Shown one piece after another: positions 34,757-44,210 of a DNA stretch of 64,000 bases (within the stretch, counting starts at the first letter, position 1; the number at the start of each line of letters is the position of its first letter). The position numbers were made by a program, and so were the translations under genes. The DNA is from Acidobacteriota bacterium (lineage in GTDB: Bacteria; Acidobacteriota; Holophagae; Acanthopleuribacterales; Acanthopleuribacteraceae), in NCBI GenBank assembly GCA_030066195.1, contig JASJCB010000103.1:1-64000 (forward strand), written 5' to 3'. Under the pieces are notes generated by a model. It did not search any database. It was not told where the DNA came from and was given only the letters and a program-made list of their open reading frames with translations.

Positions 34757-37700
34757 CTACTTTACCTCGGATTCTATGGGGAACCGCAGGGTTACTCGGC
34801 TGTGGGATCGCTGTCCGCGGCCGATTTCTATGCGGCCTCCCATTTCCTTGATCGCGTTGGCGCAATAATGCAGTCCGAAACTCTCGGAAAGCGGATCCTG
34901 GCTGAACACTTTTTGGGTTTCCTTTTTATCGAGACCCACACCGTTGTCCCAAACATCCAGCCTTATATCGTCTTTGCTCGTGGAGGTGACAATGCGAATC
35001 TCGCCCTGCTGTCCGGATTTTGAACCGGCAATCGATTTATAGGCGTTCTCATAGGTAAATATGACCATCCGACGCAGCTTCATGACTTCCAACATGAGAG
35101 GGGGCAGCGGCTCGAGCTCTTTCCTTACGACGATGTTTTTGTCGGGGGGCAGGTGGCTTTGCAAAGTCTCCTCGACAATTCTGTTGAGGTCGACAATCTC
35201 AACCACGGCCCTGGCTGAAGACGTCAGGCGGCGCTGTTTCTCGAGCATGTCCATGATGTTTTGCAGGCCCGTGTCCATTCGGGCTGATTCGGTCAACATC
35301 CTGGTTTGCTGTTTACTGACAGCCGCGTTGGCCGCTGCTAAAATAGCGACAAGTTTTTCGTTTCGTTGATGAGACGGATGGTCAGTTTCCTCGCTGAAAA
35401 ACGTGCTGACCCTTTCCAGCAGCCCTTGCCATTTATTGTCTTGCAGTCCTTCCCTGATGATGGAGCCTGAGGTCCTGACACTATTGAGCACATTGCCCAT
35501 GTTGTGCAGCATCTCGGAGGCGATTTCGGCCATGCCCGCCTCATGGGCGGATGCCGTGAGTTCCCGCTGTGCATCGATCAGGTCGCGAAGGGCGCCGGCC
35601 TTGGCGATCGCGGTTACCGCGTGATCGCGAAAGCGAGATATCTTGCGGAAATCGGCATCCTTGAAAGCGTTTGTGATCGAGCTGTTGGCCAAAGTCAGGA
35701 AACCCTCCAATTCACCCTCCAGGTAGAGCGCCATGGCCAGGATCGAGGCCGGACCGGAATGGGAGGCGAGGCCATGTTCACCGGGGTTTCCAGCATCCGG
35801 GCCCAGCAGGTAGATTCCCGTTTCGACTTCTCTCGAGTCGCGCGTATACAGGGAAACCATTTCTTCATAGGTAAGGGAAACGGGAGCGGGTTTGTACGGA
35901 CCGTAACCCTTCGTTGCGACGATATCGATTTGAGCTTTATGCCGGTTGCGGAGTAGGACGGAACCCTTTACCGCACGGGGAATCAGCGACAGTGCTTCTC
36001 CCAAGATGGTCTCCAGGACGTCTTGCAGGTCATGTTCCCGATTGATCACCTCGACGATCCTGTCCAGGGTTTCCAGCTCCTGGTTCCGGGCTTGCAGTTG
36101 CCTGGTCCGGGTTTGCAGCTGCTGGGTCCTTTCGGCAACCTTGTGTTCCAGGCTTCGATTGAGCTCGCCCTTGAGCCGATCTACCTGTTGAAGATGCTCG
36201 ACGATGGAGCGCTCGTAGCGCAACTTGCGGCGCTGGCCGCGTAGGTAAGCGGCCACCAGGGAGCCCAGCAAGAGTCCGTAGAGCCCGAAAGCCCACCATG
36301 TCTTCCAGGGCGGCGTCGGAATATGGATCTCCAGACTCTTCTGTTTGCTCCAGACACCGTCCGGGTTGCTGCCCTTGACGTGAAACGTATAGCTGCCGGG
36401 ATCCAGGTTGGTGTAGTTGGCGCGGCCGTCATCGACCCTGGTTTCGATCCAATCCTCATCATAGCCTTCCAGGCGATACATGAGCCGGTTTTTCATTGGG
36501 GCGGTATAGTGCATGGCTGTAAAACGAAACGTCAGGTCCCGGTCCTTGTAGGAGAGGTCCACGGAATCGGTTTCTTCGATGGATTTCAGCAAGGGAGAAT
36601 GGGGGTCGTGGTGCCTTGGTCTGACGCGTTGATTGTTCAGTAGGAAAGAGGTGAGTGCAATTTGCGGCGGGTGGGGGTCGGCAATAATATCCTCGGGAGA
36701 AAAGGCAACCACTCCACCCACTCCACCGAAGTAGAGGCGTCCGTTCGCGTCGCGAAATCCACTGCGTTCGCGAAAATCGTCCACGGCCAGGCCGTTGTTG
36801 CGATCGAATGATTTGAATTTCTCGGTCACCGGATCAAAGTGAGACAGACTCTTGGGTGTGCTCAGCCACAGATCGCCCCGATCATCGGCCACAATGCTGT
36901 AGATAATGTTGCCGGCAAGCCCTTCCTGTTTCAAGAATACTTTGGTCTCCCCGGTCGCGGTATCGAAACGGTTGAGGCCGTTGGAAGTACCAAGCCAAAG
37001 TGTACCTGCCTGTTTTTGGGCAATGGCAAACACGGTGTCGGAGCTGAGCGAAGCCGGATTGTCCGCCTGGCGCCGATAGCTGACAAAGTCTCCGGGCCTC
37101 TCGAGCGCCATTCGGTTCAGGCCACCGTAGAAGGTAGCGAGCCAAAGGGTGTTTTCCGGGGAGGGGAAAATGCAGTTGATCTCGAAATCGCTCAAACTCT
37201 TGGGGTTGCGGGGATCGGGGCGGTAGTTGGTAAACACACCCGGCCGGTCAGTTTCCATCCGGTCCAGGCCGCCGTCGGTTCCCACCCATAACACTCCGTG
37301 CGGATCCTCAAAAATGGTGTTGATCCAATTACCGCTCAGGCTGTCGGGTATCTTGGGATCATACCTGAAATTGGTTAGCTCTTCAGTGGCTCGATCATAA
37401 TAGTACAAACCGTCTTTACGGGTACCGATCCAAAGATTGCCTTGTCGATTCTCGAGGAGCGCCGATATGGAAGGAATTGGCTGCTCGAAGGGATGATCCC
37501 GCCTGTTTTTGTTTCCCAGTGTGACGTTTTCATAGCGCGGCAAGCCGCTTGTTGAGGTTCCAAGCCAGAGATCTCCCGCACGATCCATTAGCAGGGCGCT
37601 CGCGACTTCCCTGGCGTCCCCCGCCCGGTAGCTGTCGAAGGGATTGAGGGTCATGAGACTGATCCCATTCCCAAAATGGGTTACCCAAATATTGCCCCTA

Positions 37701-38719
37701 TTGTCTTCATATAGACCCCAGACATCATTCTGAGCCAGTGTGTTTGGATCGCCCGGGTCATGGCGCCATTCGGATAGGTCGCCGCCGGCCGGGTCGTAAC
37801 GGAATAGGCCGATATTGGTACCCATCCATAGGGCGCCGTCTTGGGTCTGCATCATGAAATCGATGTTCTTGACCCCCCGGCCCGCGGGCAGTTGGATGGC
37901 TTCAATACGGTCCTCGCCGACTCCCAAGCGTTTCAAGCCGCTTTCCGTACCGATCCAGAGGGTGTTCTCCACATCGCTATACAGAGACCATATCCCGCTC
38001 TCGGTAAGACCGCCGGGGTTGCCGGGATTATAGCCGAAGCGCTTGAATTTGCCAGGTTCCCAAGCGCGCATCATGTTCAGACCGGCATCGTTGGATCCAA
38101 CCCAAACCGTGTCGTTTCGTGCCCAGGTAAGGCTCCAGATGTCATCGGAATCGAGGCTGTCGTTCCGATTCGGATCGTGACGATAGTGGGTGAACCGACC
38201 CTCGTTCACATCGAAACGGTTGAGACCCCCGCCCAGTGTACCAATCCACAAGGGAGCGCCCCGCTTCCGCGAATCCCCGGCAATGACACGAACGATGTCG
38301 TGGCTCAGGCTGTTGCTGTCGTTAGGATCGTGACGGTATCGGATGAACCTCTCCCGCGTCCGATCAAAGCGGTTGAGCCCCCCTCCGTTGGTTCCGATCC
38401 ACAGATCGCCGCGGGCGTCCTCCCAGAGTGCATAGACAAAGTTATTGGAGATAGAATTTTCGTCGTCGGGATCATGGCGGTAGATTTTGAACTCGTAGCC
38501 GTCATAGCGGTTGAGCCCATCGCGGGTTCCGAACCACATAAATCCTCGACTGTCTTGGAGAACGCAGTAAACATGGCCCTCGGAAAGGCCCTGCTCGGCG
38601 CCGATTCGGGTGATTCTGTATTGCTGCTGCCCCATTGCGGAGGGGCATAAGAAAAAAAGGGTCAACCAAACCACGGAGAGGGCGATTTTGGAAAGGGAGT
38701 GATCACCTCGAGCCTCCAT
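34757..38719 (-). CDS. Giant Reg_prop/Y_Y_Y/GAF sensor histidine kinase, copy 1
   Basis: A roughly 1,320-residue transmembrane sensor kinase. A signal segment (LSVVWLTLFFLCPSAMG) is followed by about fourteen Reg_prop propeller blades at about 25-690 (RGFMWFGTRDGLNRYDGYEF, GDLWIGTNGGGLNRFDRT), then a Y_Y_Y domain (YRLEGYDEDWIETRVDDG), one transmembrane helix near 800-820, a coiled coil rich in LQ/RT, a GAF-like domain, and a kinase with H-box ASEMLHNMGNVLNSV, N-box YENAYKSI and G-box DVWDNGVGLD. There is no receiver or DNA-binding domain. The ATG used is preceded by GGAGGGAACAAGGAA; an in-frame start 24 bp upstream is possible. It is the downstream member of a recent tandem duplication with copy 2. 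Confidence 0.9.
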   Translation of the reverse strand: MEARGDHSLSKIALSVVWLTLFFLCPSAMGQQQYRITRIGAEQGLSEGHVYCVLQDSRGFMWFGTRDGLNRYDGYEFKIYRHDPDDENSISNNFVYALWEDARGDLWIGTNGGGLNRFDRTRERFIRYRHDPNDSNSLSHDIVRVIAGDSRKRGAPLWIGTLGGGLNRFDVNEGRFTHYRHDPNRNDSLDSDDIWSLTWARNDTVWVGSNDAGLNMMRAWEPGKFKRFGYNPGNPGGLTESGIWSLYSDVENTLWIGTESGLKRLGVGEDRIEAIQLPAGRGVKNIDFMMQTQDGALWMGTNIGLFRYDPAGGDLSEWRHDPGDPNTLAQNDVWGLYEDNRGNIWVTHFGNGISLMTLNPFDSYRAGDAREVASALLMDRAGDLWLGTSTSGLPRYENVTLGNKNRRDHPFEQPIPSISALLENRQGNLWIGTRKDGLYYYDRATEELTNFRYDPKIPDSLSGNWINTIFEDPHGVLWVGTDGGLDRMETDRPGVFTNYRPDPRNPKSLSDFEINCIFPSPENTLWLATFYGGLNRMALERPGDFVSYRRQADNPASLSSDTVFAIAQKQAGTLWLGTSNGLNRFDTATGETKVFLKQEGLAGNIIYSIVADDRGDLWLSTPKSLSHFDPVTEKFKSFDRNNGLAVDDFRERSGFRDANGRLYFGGVGGVVAFSPEDIIADPHPPQIALTSFLLNNQRVRPRHHDPHSPLLKSIEETDSVDLSYKDRDLTFRFTAMHYTAPMKNRLMYRLEGYDEDWIETRVDDGRANYTNLDPGSYTFHVKGSNPDGVWSKQKSLEIHIPTPPWKTWWAFGLYGLLLGSLVAAYLRGQRRKLRYERSIVEHLQQVDRLKGELNRSLEHKVAERTQQLQTRTRQLQARNQELETLDRIVEVINREHDLQDVLETILGEALSLIPRAVKGSVLLRNRHKAQIDIVATKGYGPYKPAPVSLTYEEMVSLYTRDSREVETGIYLLGPDAGNPGEHGLASHSGPASILAMALYLEGELEGFLTLANSSITNAFKDADFRKISRFRDHAVTAIAKAGALRDLIDAQRELTASAHEAGMAEIASEMLHNMGNVLNSVRTSGSIIREGLQDNKWQGLLERVSTFFSEETDHPSHQRNEKLVAILAAANAAVSKQQTRMLTESARMDTGLQNIMDMLEKQRRLTSSARAVVEIVDLNRIVEETLQSHLPPDKNIVVRKELEPLPPLMLEVMKLRRMVIFTYENAYKSIAGSKSGQQGEIRIVTSTSKDDIRLDVWDNGVGLDKKETQKVFSQDPLSESFGLHYCANAIKEMGGRIEIGRGQRSHSRVTLRFPIESEVK

Positions 38720-38871
38720 TTCCTTGTTCCCTCCTTTTTCCAAGCTTCAGAACATAAGACCGCCAGGCATGGTTTGAGTCGTTATTCGAATTGGATTTCG
38801 TTGGCCGAGAGCATGCTGAAAAGGCCGGTCTTTTAATCCATCGGCAAAAATATGGGAAGATCAAGCCTACA
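34766..38871 (-). repeat. Tandem direct repeat, unit 1 (about 4.1 kb)
   Basis: This unit covers the end of the kinase gene, all of its coding region and about 150 bp upstream. It matches 38895-42981 throughout. The homology limits are sharp: on the left at CTCGG just inside the stop codon, on the right after TATGGGAAGATCAAGCCTACA. Confidence 0.8.
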
Positions 38872-38876
38872 AGCTG

Positions 38877-41800
38877 CTAACCGTGCCGGCTTGTCTCGGG
38901 TTCCAAGGGGAACCGCAGGGTTACTCGGCTGCGGGATTCCCGTCCGCCGCCGATTTCAATGCGGCCTCCCATTTCCTTGATCGCGTTGGCGCAATAATGC
39001 AGCCCATAACACTCGGAAAGCGGGTCCTGGCTAAACACTTTTTGGGTTTCCTTTTGATCGAGACCCACGCCGTTGTCCCAAACATCCAGCCTTATATCGT
39101 CTTTGCTCGTGGAGGTGACAATGCGAATCTCGCCCTGCTGTCCGGACTCTGAACCGATAATCGATTTATAGGCGTTCTCATAGGTAAATATGACCATCCG
39201 ACGCAGCTTCATGACTTCCAATGTGAGGAGAGGCAGCGGCTCGAGCTCTTTCCTTACGGCGATGGTTGTGTCGGGGGGCAGGTGGCTTTCCAAAGTCTCC
39301 TCGACAATTTTGTTGAGGTCGACAACCTCGACCATGGCCCTGGCTGAAGACGCCAGGCGGCGCTGTTTCTCGAGCATGTCCATGATGCTCTGGAGGCCCG
39401 TGTCCATTCGAGCTGATTCGGCCATCATCCTGGTTTGCTGTTTCCTAAAAGCCGAGTTGGCTGCTACTAAAATAGCGACAAGCTTTCCGTTTCGTTGATG
39501 AGACGGATTGTCAGTTCCCTCGCTGAAAAACGTGCTGACTCTTTCCAGGAGCCCTTGCCATTTGTTGTCTTGCAGTCCTTCCCTGATAATGGAGCCTGAG
39601 GTCTTGACACTATTGAGCACATTGCCCATATTGTGCAGCATCTCGGAGGCGATTTCGGCCATGCCCGCCTCATGGGCGGACGCCGTGAGCTCCCGCTGTG
39701 CATCGATCAGATCGCGCAGGGCGCCGGCCTTGGCGATCGCGGTTACCGCATGGTCGCGAAAGCGCGATATCTTGCGAAAATCGGCATCCTTGAAGGCGTT
39801 TGTCATCGAGCTGTCGGCCAATGTCAGGAAACCCTCCAATTGACCCTCCAGGTAAAGCGCCATGGCCAGGATCGAGGCCGGACCGGGATGGGCGACAAGG
39901 CCGTGCCGGTCGGGGGTGCTTGCATCCGGGCCCAGCAGGTAGATACCCGGTTCGACTTCTTTCGAGTCCTCCGTATACAGGGAAACCATTTCTTCATAGG
40001 TAAGGAAAACGGAAGCGGGTTTGACCTGATCGTAACCTTTCGTTGCGACGATATCGATTTGAGCTTTATGCCGGTTGCGGAGTAGGACGGAACCCGTTAC
40101 CGCACGGGGAATCAGCGACAATGCTTCCCCCAGGATGGTCTCCAGGACGTCCTCCAGGTCATGTTCCCGATTGATCACCTCGACGATCCTGTCCAGGGTT
40201 TCCAGCTCCTGGTTCCGGGCTTGCAGCTGCTCAGTCCTTTCGGCAACCTTGTGTTCCAGACTTCGGTTGAGTTCGCCCTTTAGCCGATCTACCTGTCGCA
40301 GATGCTCGACGATAGAGCGTTCGTAGTGCAACTTGCGGCGTTGGCCGCGCAGGTAGGCGGCCAACAGGGAGCCCAGGAACAGCCCGTAGAGCCCAAAAGC
40401 CCACCACGTCTTCCAAGGCGGTGCCGGAATGTGGATCTCCAGACTCTTCTGTTCGCTCCAGACACCGTCCAGGTTGCTGCCCTTGACGTGAAACGTATAG
40501 CTGCCCGGATCCAGGTTGGTGTAGTTGGCGCGGCCGTCATCGACCCTGGTTTCGATCCAGTCCTCATCATAACCTTCAAGGCGATACATGAGCCGGTTTT
40601 TCATTGGGCCGGTATAGTGCATGGCTGTAAAGCGAAACGTCAGATCCCGGTCCTTGTAGGAAAGGCCCGCGGAATCGGTTTCTTCGATGGATTTCAGCAA
40701 AGGAGAACCGGGGTCGTGATGTCTTGGTCTGACGCGTTGATTGTTCAGGAGAAAAGAGGTGATTGCGATTTGCGGCGGGTGGGGGTCGACGATGATATCC
40801 TCGGGAGAAAAGGCAACCACCCCACCCACCCCACCAAAATAGAGGCGTCCGTTCGCGTCGCGCAATCCGCTGCGTTCGCGAAAATCCTCCACGGCCAGGC
40901 CGTTGTTGCGATCGAATGATTTAAATTTTTCGGTCACCGGATCAAAGCGAGATAGACTCTTGGGTGTGCTCAGCCACAGATTTCCCTGCTCATCGGCCAC
41001 AATGCAATAGATGATATTGCTGTCAAGCCCTTCCTGTTTCAAGAATGTTTTGGACTCCCCGGTCGCGATATCGAAGCGGTTGAGACCGTTGGAAGTACCA
41101 AGCCACAGTGTACCCGCCCGTTTTTGGGCAATGGCAAACACGGTGTCGGAGCTGAGCGAAGCAGGATTGTCCGCCTGGTGTCGATAACTGACAAACTCTC
41201 CGGGTCGGTCGAGCGCCATTCGGTTCAGACCTCCATAGAAGGTAGCGATCCAAAGGGTGTCCCACGACGCGGAGGGGAAAATACAGTTAATTTCGAAATC
41301 GCTCAAGCTCTTGGGGTTGTGGGGATCAGGGTAGTAGTTGGTAAACACACCCGGCCGGTCGGTTTCCATTAGGCTCAGGCCGCTATCGGTTCCCACCCAT
41401 AACACTCCGTTGGGTTCCTCTAAAATGGTGTTGACCCAATCATTGGTCAGGCTGTAGGGTATCTCAGGATCATATCTGAAATTAGTTAGTTCTTCTGTGG
41501 CTCGATCAAAATAGTACAAACCCTCTTTATGGGTACCGATCCAAAGATTGCCGTGTCGATTCTCAACAAGTGCCGATATGGAAGAAATAACATGTTCTAA
41601 GGGATGATCCTGCCTGTTTTTGTTTCCGAGTGTTGCGTTTTCATATCGCGGCAAGCCGCTATTTGGGGTTCCGAGCCAGAGATCGCCCGCACGATCCATG
41701 AGCAGGGCGCTCGCTGCTTCCCCGGCGCCCCCCGCCCGGTAGCTGTCGAAGGGATTGAGTGTCATGAGGCTGATCCCATTGCCAAAATGCGTTACCCAAA

Positions 41801-42830
41801 TATTGCCCCGATTGTCTTGATATAGCGCCCAAACACCATTCTGAGCCAGTGTGTTGGGATCGCCCGGGTCATGGCGCCATTCGGATATGTCGCCGTTGAC
41901 CGGGTCGTAACGGAACAGGCCGACATCGGTACCGATCCATAGAGCGCCGTCTTGGGCCTGAATAATGATTTCGATGTACCTGGTGCCTCGTTCCGTGGGC
42001 TGTTGGACGGTTTCAATGCGGTCCGCGCCGGCTCCCAAGCGTTTCAAGCCGCTTTCAGTGCCGAGCCAGAGGGTGTTTTCCGCATCGCTGTAGAGAGCCC
42101 ATACCGAGCTCTCGGTAAGACCGTCGGAGCTATCGGGGTAATAGCCGAAGCGCTTGAATTTGCCGGGTTCCGAGGCATGCATCATGCTGAGACCGGCATC
42201 GCTGGAGCCAACCCAAACCGTGTCGTTTCGCGCCCAGGTAAGGCACCAGATGTTGTCGGAATCGAGGCTGTCGTTCCGTTTCGGATCGTGGCGATAGTGA
42301 GTGAATCGACCCTCGTTCACATCGAGACGGTTGAGACCGCCGCCCATTGTAGCAATCCACAAGGGAGCGCCCCGCTTTCGCGAATCCCCGGCAATACCAC
42401 GAACGATGCCGTGGCTCAGGCTGTTGCTGTCGTTAGGATCGTGACGGTATCGGATAAACCTCTCCAGCGTTCGATCAAAGCGGTTGAGCCCCCCTCCGTT
42501 GGTTCCGATCCACAGATCACCGTCGGCGTCCTCCCAGAGTACATAGATGAAGTTATTAGAGATTGAATTTACGTCGTCGGGATTGTGGCGGTAAATTTTG
42601 AACTCGTAGCCGTCATAGCGGTTGAGCCCATCGCGGGTTCCGAACCACATAAACCCGCGACTGTCTTGGAGAACGCAGTAAACATGGCCTTCGGAAAGAC
42701 CCTGCTCGGTGCCGATTCGGGTGATTCTGTATTGGTGCTGCCCCGTTGCAGACGGGCATAAGAAAAAAAGGGTCATCCAAACCACGGACAGGGCGATTTG
42801 GGAAAGGGGGTGATCACCCCGAGCCTCCAT
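38877..42830 (-). CDS. Giant Reg_prop/Y_Y_Y/GAF sensor histidine kinase, copy 2
   Basis: A paralogue of the gene at 34757 with the same domain order and length (about 1,317 residues). Differences seen by eye include a 7-residue deletion in the coiled coil (LQTRTRQLQARNQEL in copy 1, LQARNQEL here), a longer C-terminus (FPLEPETSRHG), and clusters of changes in the propeller, for example NIDFMMQTQDGALWMGTNIG versus YIEIIIQAQDGALWIGTDVG. H-box LHNMGNVLNSV, N-box YENAYKSI and G-box residues are all intact. Substitutions concentrate in the sensor and GAF parts while the kinase core is nearly unchanged, as expected if ligand specificity is diverging. No response regulator gene is adjacent. Confidence 0.9.
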   Translation of the reverse strand: MEARGDHPLSQIALSVVWMTLFFLCPSATGQHQYRITRIGTEQGLSEGHVYCVLQDSRGFMWFGTRDGLNRYDGYEFKIYRHNPDDVNSISNNFIYVLWEDADGDLWIGTNGGGLNRFDRTLERFIRYRHDPNDSNSLSHGIVRGIAGDSRKRGAPLWIATMGGGLNRLDVNEGRFTHYRHDPKRNDSLDSDNIWCLTWARNDTVWVGSSDAGLSMMHASEPGKFKRFGYYPDSSDGLTESSVWALYSDAENTLWLGTESGLKRLGAGADRIETVQQPTERGTRYIEIIIQAQDGALWIGTDVGLFRYDPVNGDISEWRHDPGDPNTLAQNGVWALYQDNRGNIWVTHFGNGISLMTLNPFDSYRAGGAGEAASALLMDRAGDLWLGTPNSGLPRYENATLGNKNRQDHPLEHVISSISALVENRHGNLWIGTHKEGLYYFDRATEELTNFRYDPEIPYSLTNDWVNTILEEPNGVLWVGTDSGLSLMETDRPGVFTNYYPDPHNPKSLSDFEINCIFPSASWDTLWIATFYGGLNRMALDRPGEFVSYRHQADNPASLSSDTVFAIAQKRAGTLWLGTSNGLNRFDIATGESKTFLKQEGLDSNIIYCIVADEQGNLWLSTPKSLSRFDPVTEKFKSFDRNNGLAVEDFRERSGLRDANGRLYFGGVGGVVAFSPEDIIVDPHPPQIAITSFLLNNQRVRPRHHDPGSPLLKSIEETDSAGLSYKDRDLTFRFTAMHYTGPMKNRLMYRLEGYDEDWIETRVDDGRANYTNLDPGSYTFHVKGSNLDGVWSEQKSLEIHIPAPPWKTWWAFGLYGLFLGSLLAAYLRGQRRKLHYERSIVEHLRQVDRLKGELNRSLEHKVAERTEQLQARNQELETLDRIVEVINREHDLEDVLETILGEALSLIPRAVTGSVLLRNRHKAQIDIVATKGYDQVKPASVFLTYEEMVSLYTEDSKEVEPGIYLLGPDASTPDRHGLVAHPGPASILAMALYLEGQLEGFLTLADSSMTNAFKDADFRKISRFRDHAVTAIAKAGALRDLIDAQRELTASAHEAGMAEIASEMLHNMGNVLNSVKTSGSIIREGLQDNKWQGLLERVSTFFSEGTDNPSHQRNGKLVAILVAANSAFRKQQTRMMAESARMDTGLQSIMDMLEKQRRLASSARAMVEVVDLNKIVEETLESHLPPDTTIAVRKELEPLPLLTLEVMKLRRMVIFTYENAYKSIIGSESGQQGEIRIVTSTSKDDIRLDVWDNGVGLDQKETQKVFSQDPLSECYGLHYCANAIKEMGGRIEIGGGRESRSRVTLRFPLEPETSRHG

Positions 42831-42981
42831 TTCCTCTCTCCCCCTTTTTTCCAAGCTTCAGCGCATAAACTGACAAGCCTGGTTTGAGTCGTTGTTCGAA
42901 TTAGATCTCGTTGGCCGAAAGCGTGCAGAAAAGGCCCGTCTTTTCATCCATCGGCAAAAATATGGGAAGGTCAAGTCTACA
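38895..42981 (-). repeat. Tandem direct repeat, unit 2 (about 4.1 kb)
   Basis: It is the partner of 34766-38871 in the same orientation, separated from it by about 23 bp. Both coding and upstream sequence are duplicated, so both copies probably started with the same promoter. No transposase or target-site feature was seen at the joints. Confidence 0.8.
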
Positions 42982-43288
42982 CAAAAAACACCCGCTCTCG
43001 GTGGTGCCCCCTGCAAGCTGACCGCCTACCCGGCCCGTCGGAACTGTTGCCGCGAATTGGAGTAACATCCATGACCGTTCAAAACTACGACACCAAACCC
43101 GATCCGGCCTATGCCGTCGGCGGATTGTTCCGCCGGCCGCCAGAATCCATAGAGCCGGCCGAGATGACCACAGACACATTGTTCTTGAGAAAGCACGCCT
43201 CGTTTAGTTGTACTATCCAGGTATGGGCTGAATATCATCAACTTTTTGCTCAAAAAGACCTCTTGGATCGACACAGAGGGGGCTTTTA

Positions 43289-43337
43289 CCCGAGAATGGA
43301 ACCGGTTGACACTCGTCGAGGTGGTTCCGTTCTCGGG
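43289..43337. repeat. Strong inverted repeat made of two CCCGRGAAYGGAACC motifs
   Basis: CCCGAGAATGGAACC (43289-43303) and GGTTCCGTTCTCGGG (43323-43337) pair over 15 bp with only one G-T type mismatch, around a 19-base loop. It is long enough to form a stable RNA or cruciform hairpin. More copies of the motif lie at 43363-43380, 43409-43422 (both minus) and 43712-43725 (plus). Confidence 0.6.
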
Positions 43338-43772
43338 AGCGGGACCGTGTTCGGAGTCGAAGACCGGTTCCGTTCCCGGGATTGGTTATACCTGAACAAC
43401 CCGGAGGTGGTTCCAATCCCGGAAAAGTGCCCAACGAACTATCAACCCAGGTTGTTTTTCGCGGAAATGCGTCCAGGGCTCTCGGCCGGGGAGGCTTCGA
43501 ATCAGGTAGGAAGTTGTGAAATCGACGGCTCACGGCGCCGAAATTGAGAAAAGATATGGCTCCGTGAGTTCTCAGCGTTCAATTTCCGGGCTCTAAACTC
43601 CTTTTTCATGCAGAAAAAGTCCGATTCCCGGCTTTCGTGTTGTATTTTTTATTTTGACAATACCACTGCCCGAGAACGGCGCCCCCTTTCGTTTTCAATC
43701 CGGTTATGTCGCCGGGAATGGAACCAACGTGAACGTTCCCGTGGGGCAAACCGCGTAACTCGCGGGTCAGGA

Positions 43773-43800
43773 AACGGCTCCGGAAATCCCCGGAGCCGTT
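43773..43800 (-). terminator. Terminator of the orphan RiPP precursor gene
   Basis: AACGGCTCCGG and CCGGAGCCGTT form a perfect 11-bp stem with a 6-base loop, 20 bp past the precursor stop codon. On the minus strand it is followed by TTTCCTGACC. Confidence 0.75.
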
Positions 43801-43820
43801 CACTTGTATCGAAAACTTAT

Positions 43821-44018
43821 CTAGCAAAGGTCGGTGGGACCGCATTCGGTCCAGTCCGACGGACACCAATTGGTATAGCAAAAACGGGAGGGAACGCCGC
43901 ATACCTGGGGCGTCGTGCAGTTGGCGGCCTCGGTAGGCGGCAAGGCGCCTGCCTTAACCTTAACCGACTCGTTGGTAACGAAGCTGTTCACTTTAAGGTC
44001 TTCCAGTCTTAGTTTCAT
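43821..44018 (-). CDS. Orphan six-cysteine RiPP precursor, class I lanthipeptide (pinensin-like) leader
   Basis: A 65-residue peptide from the ATG with AAGGAAG just upstream (an in-frame start 57 bp earlier lacks a site). The leader MKLRLEDLKVNSFVTNE has the L-x-L-x-D-L-x-V-x-S-F-x-T pattern of leaders attached to class I lanthipeptides such as pinensins. The core region after about residue 23 holds six cysteines spaced NC, VC, FC, WC, EC and a final LC, with seven Ser/Thr for ring formation. No LanB, LanC or protease/exporter gene is within this window, so it would depend on enzymes elsewhere. It has its own terminator. An alternative is a disulfide-rich bacteriocin-like peptide. Confidence 0.7.
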   Translation of the reverse strand: MKLRLEDLKVNSFVTNESVKVKAGALPPTEAANCTTPQVCGVPSRFCYTNWCPSDWTECGPTDLC

Positions 44019-44210
44019 GGTTTCTTCCTTCAAATTGAAATGTATCTGGATTCTACCTGTCCACGAATGGGTCATATGTTGACCAGAGTCACTAAATGAT
44101 CCGGCAGCAAATTTTTCAGGCAGAGGATTCCATTAGATCAAGCTGTAGATTACCATAGCTCCAACTACTTAGCAACTCTTCGCAATTAACCCCGATCGCG
44201 CCGAAACAGT

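Larger units (their letters stand above)
42831..43820. other. Long non-coding region with clustered inverted motifs
   Basis: About 990 bp between kinase copy 2 and the orphan RiPP precursor. The left 150 bp belong to the tandem repeat. From 43289 to 43725 five copies of a CCCGGGAAYGGAACC-like motif occur in both orientations. A 166-codon frame on the plus strand across 43047-43547 overlaps these motifs and lacks recognisable protein features, so it is not called. Confidence 0.5.

Noticed and set aside
38872..38894. A transposon or IS as cause of the kinase duplication
   Set aside because: No transposase, terminal inverted repeats or target-site duplications are visible at the joint or outer edges; unequal recombination or slippage fits better.
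43047..43547. 166-codon plus-strand frame upstream of the orphan RiPP precursor
   Set aside because: It crosses the inverted motif cluster, has no convincing ribosome site and no protein features; best read as non-coding.
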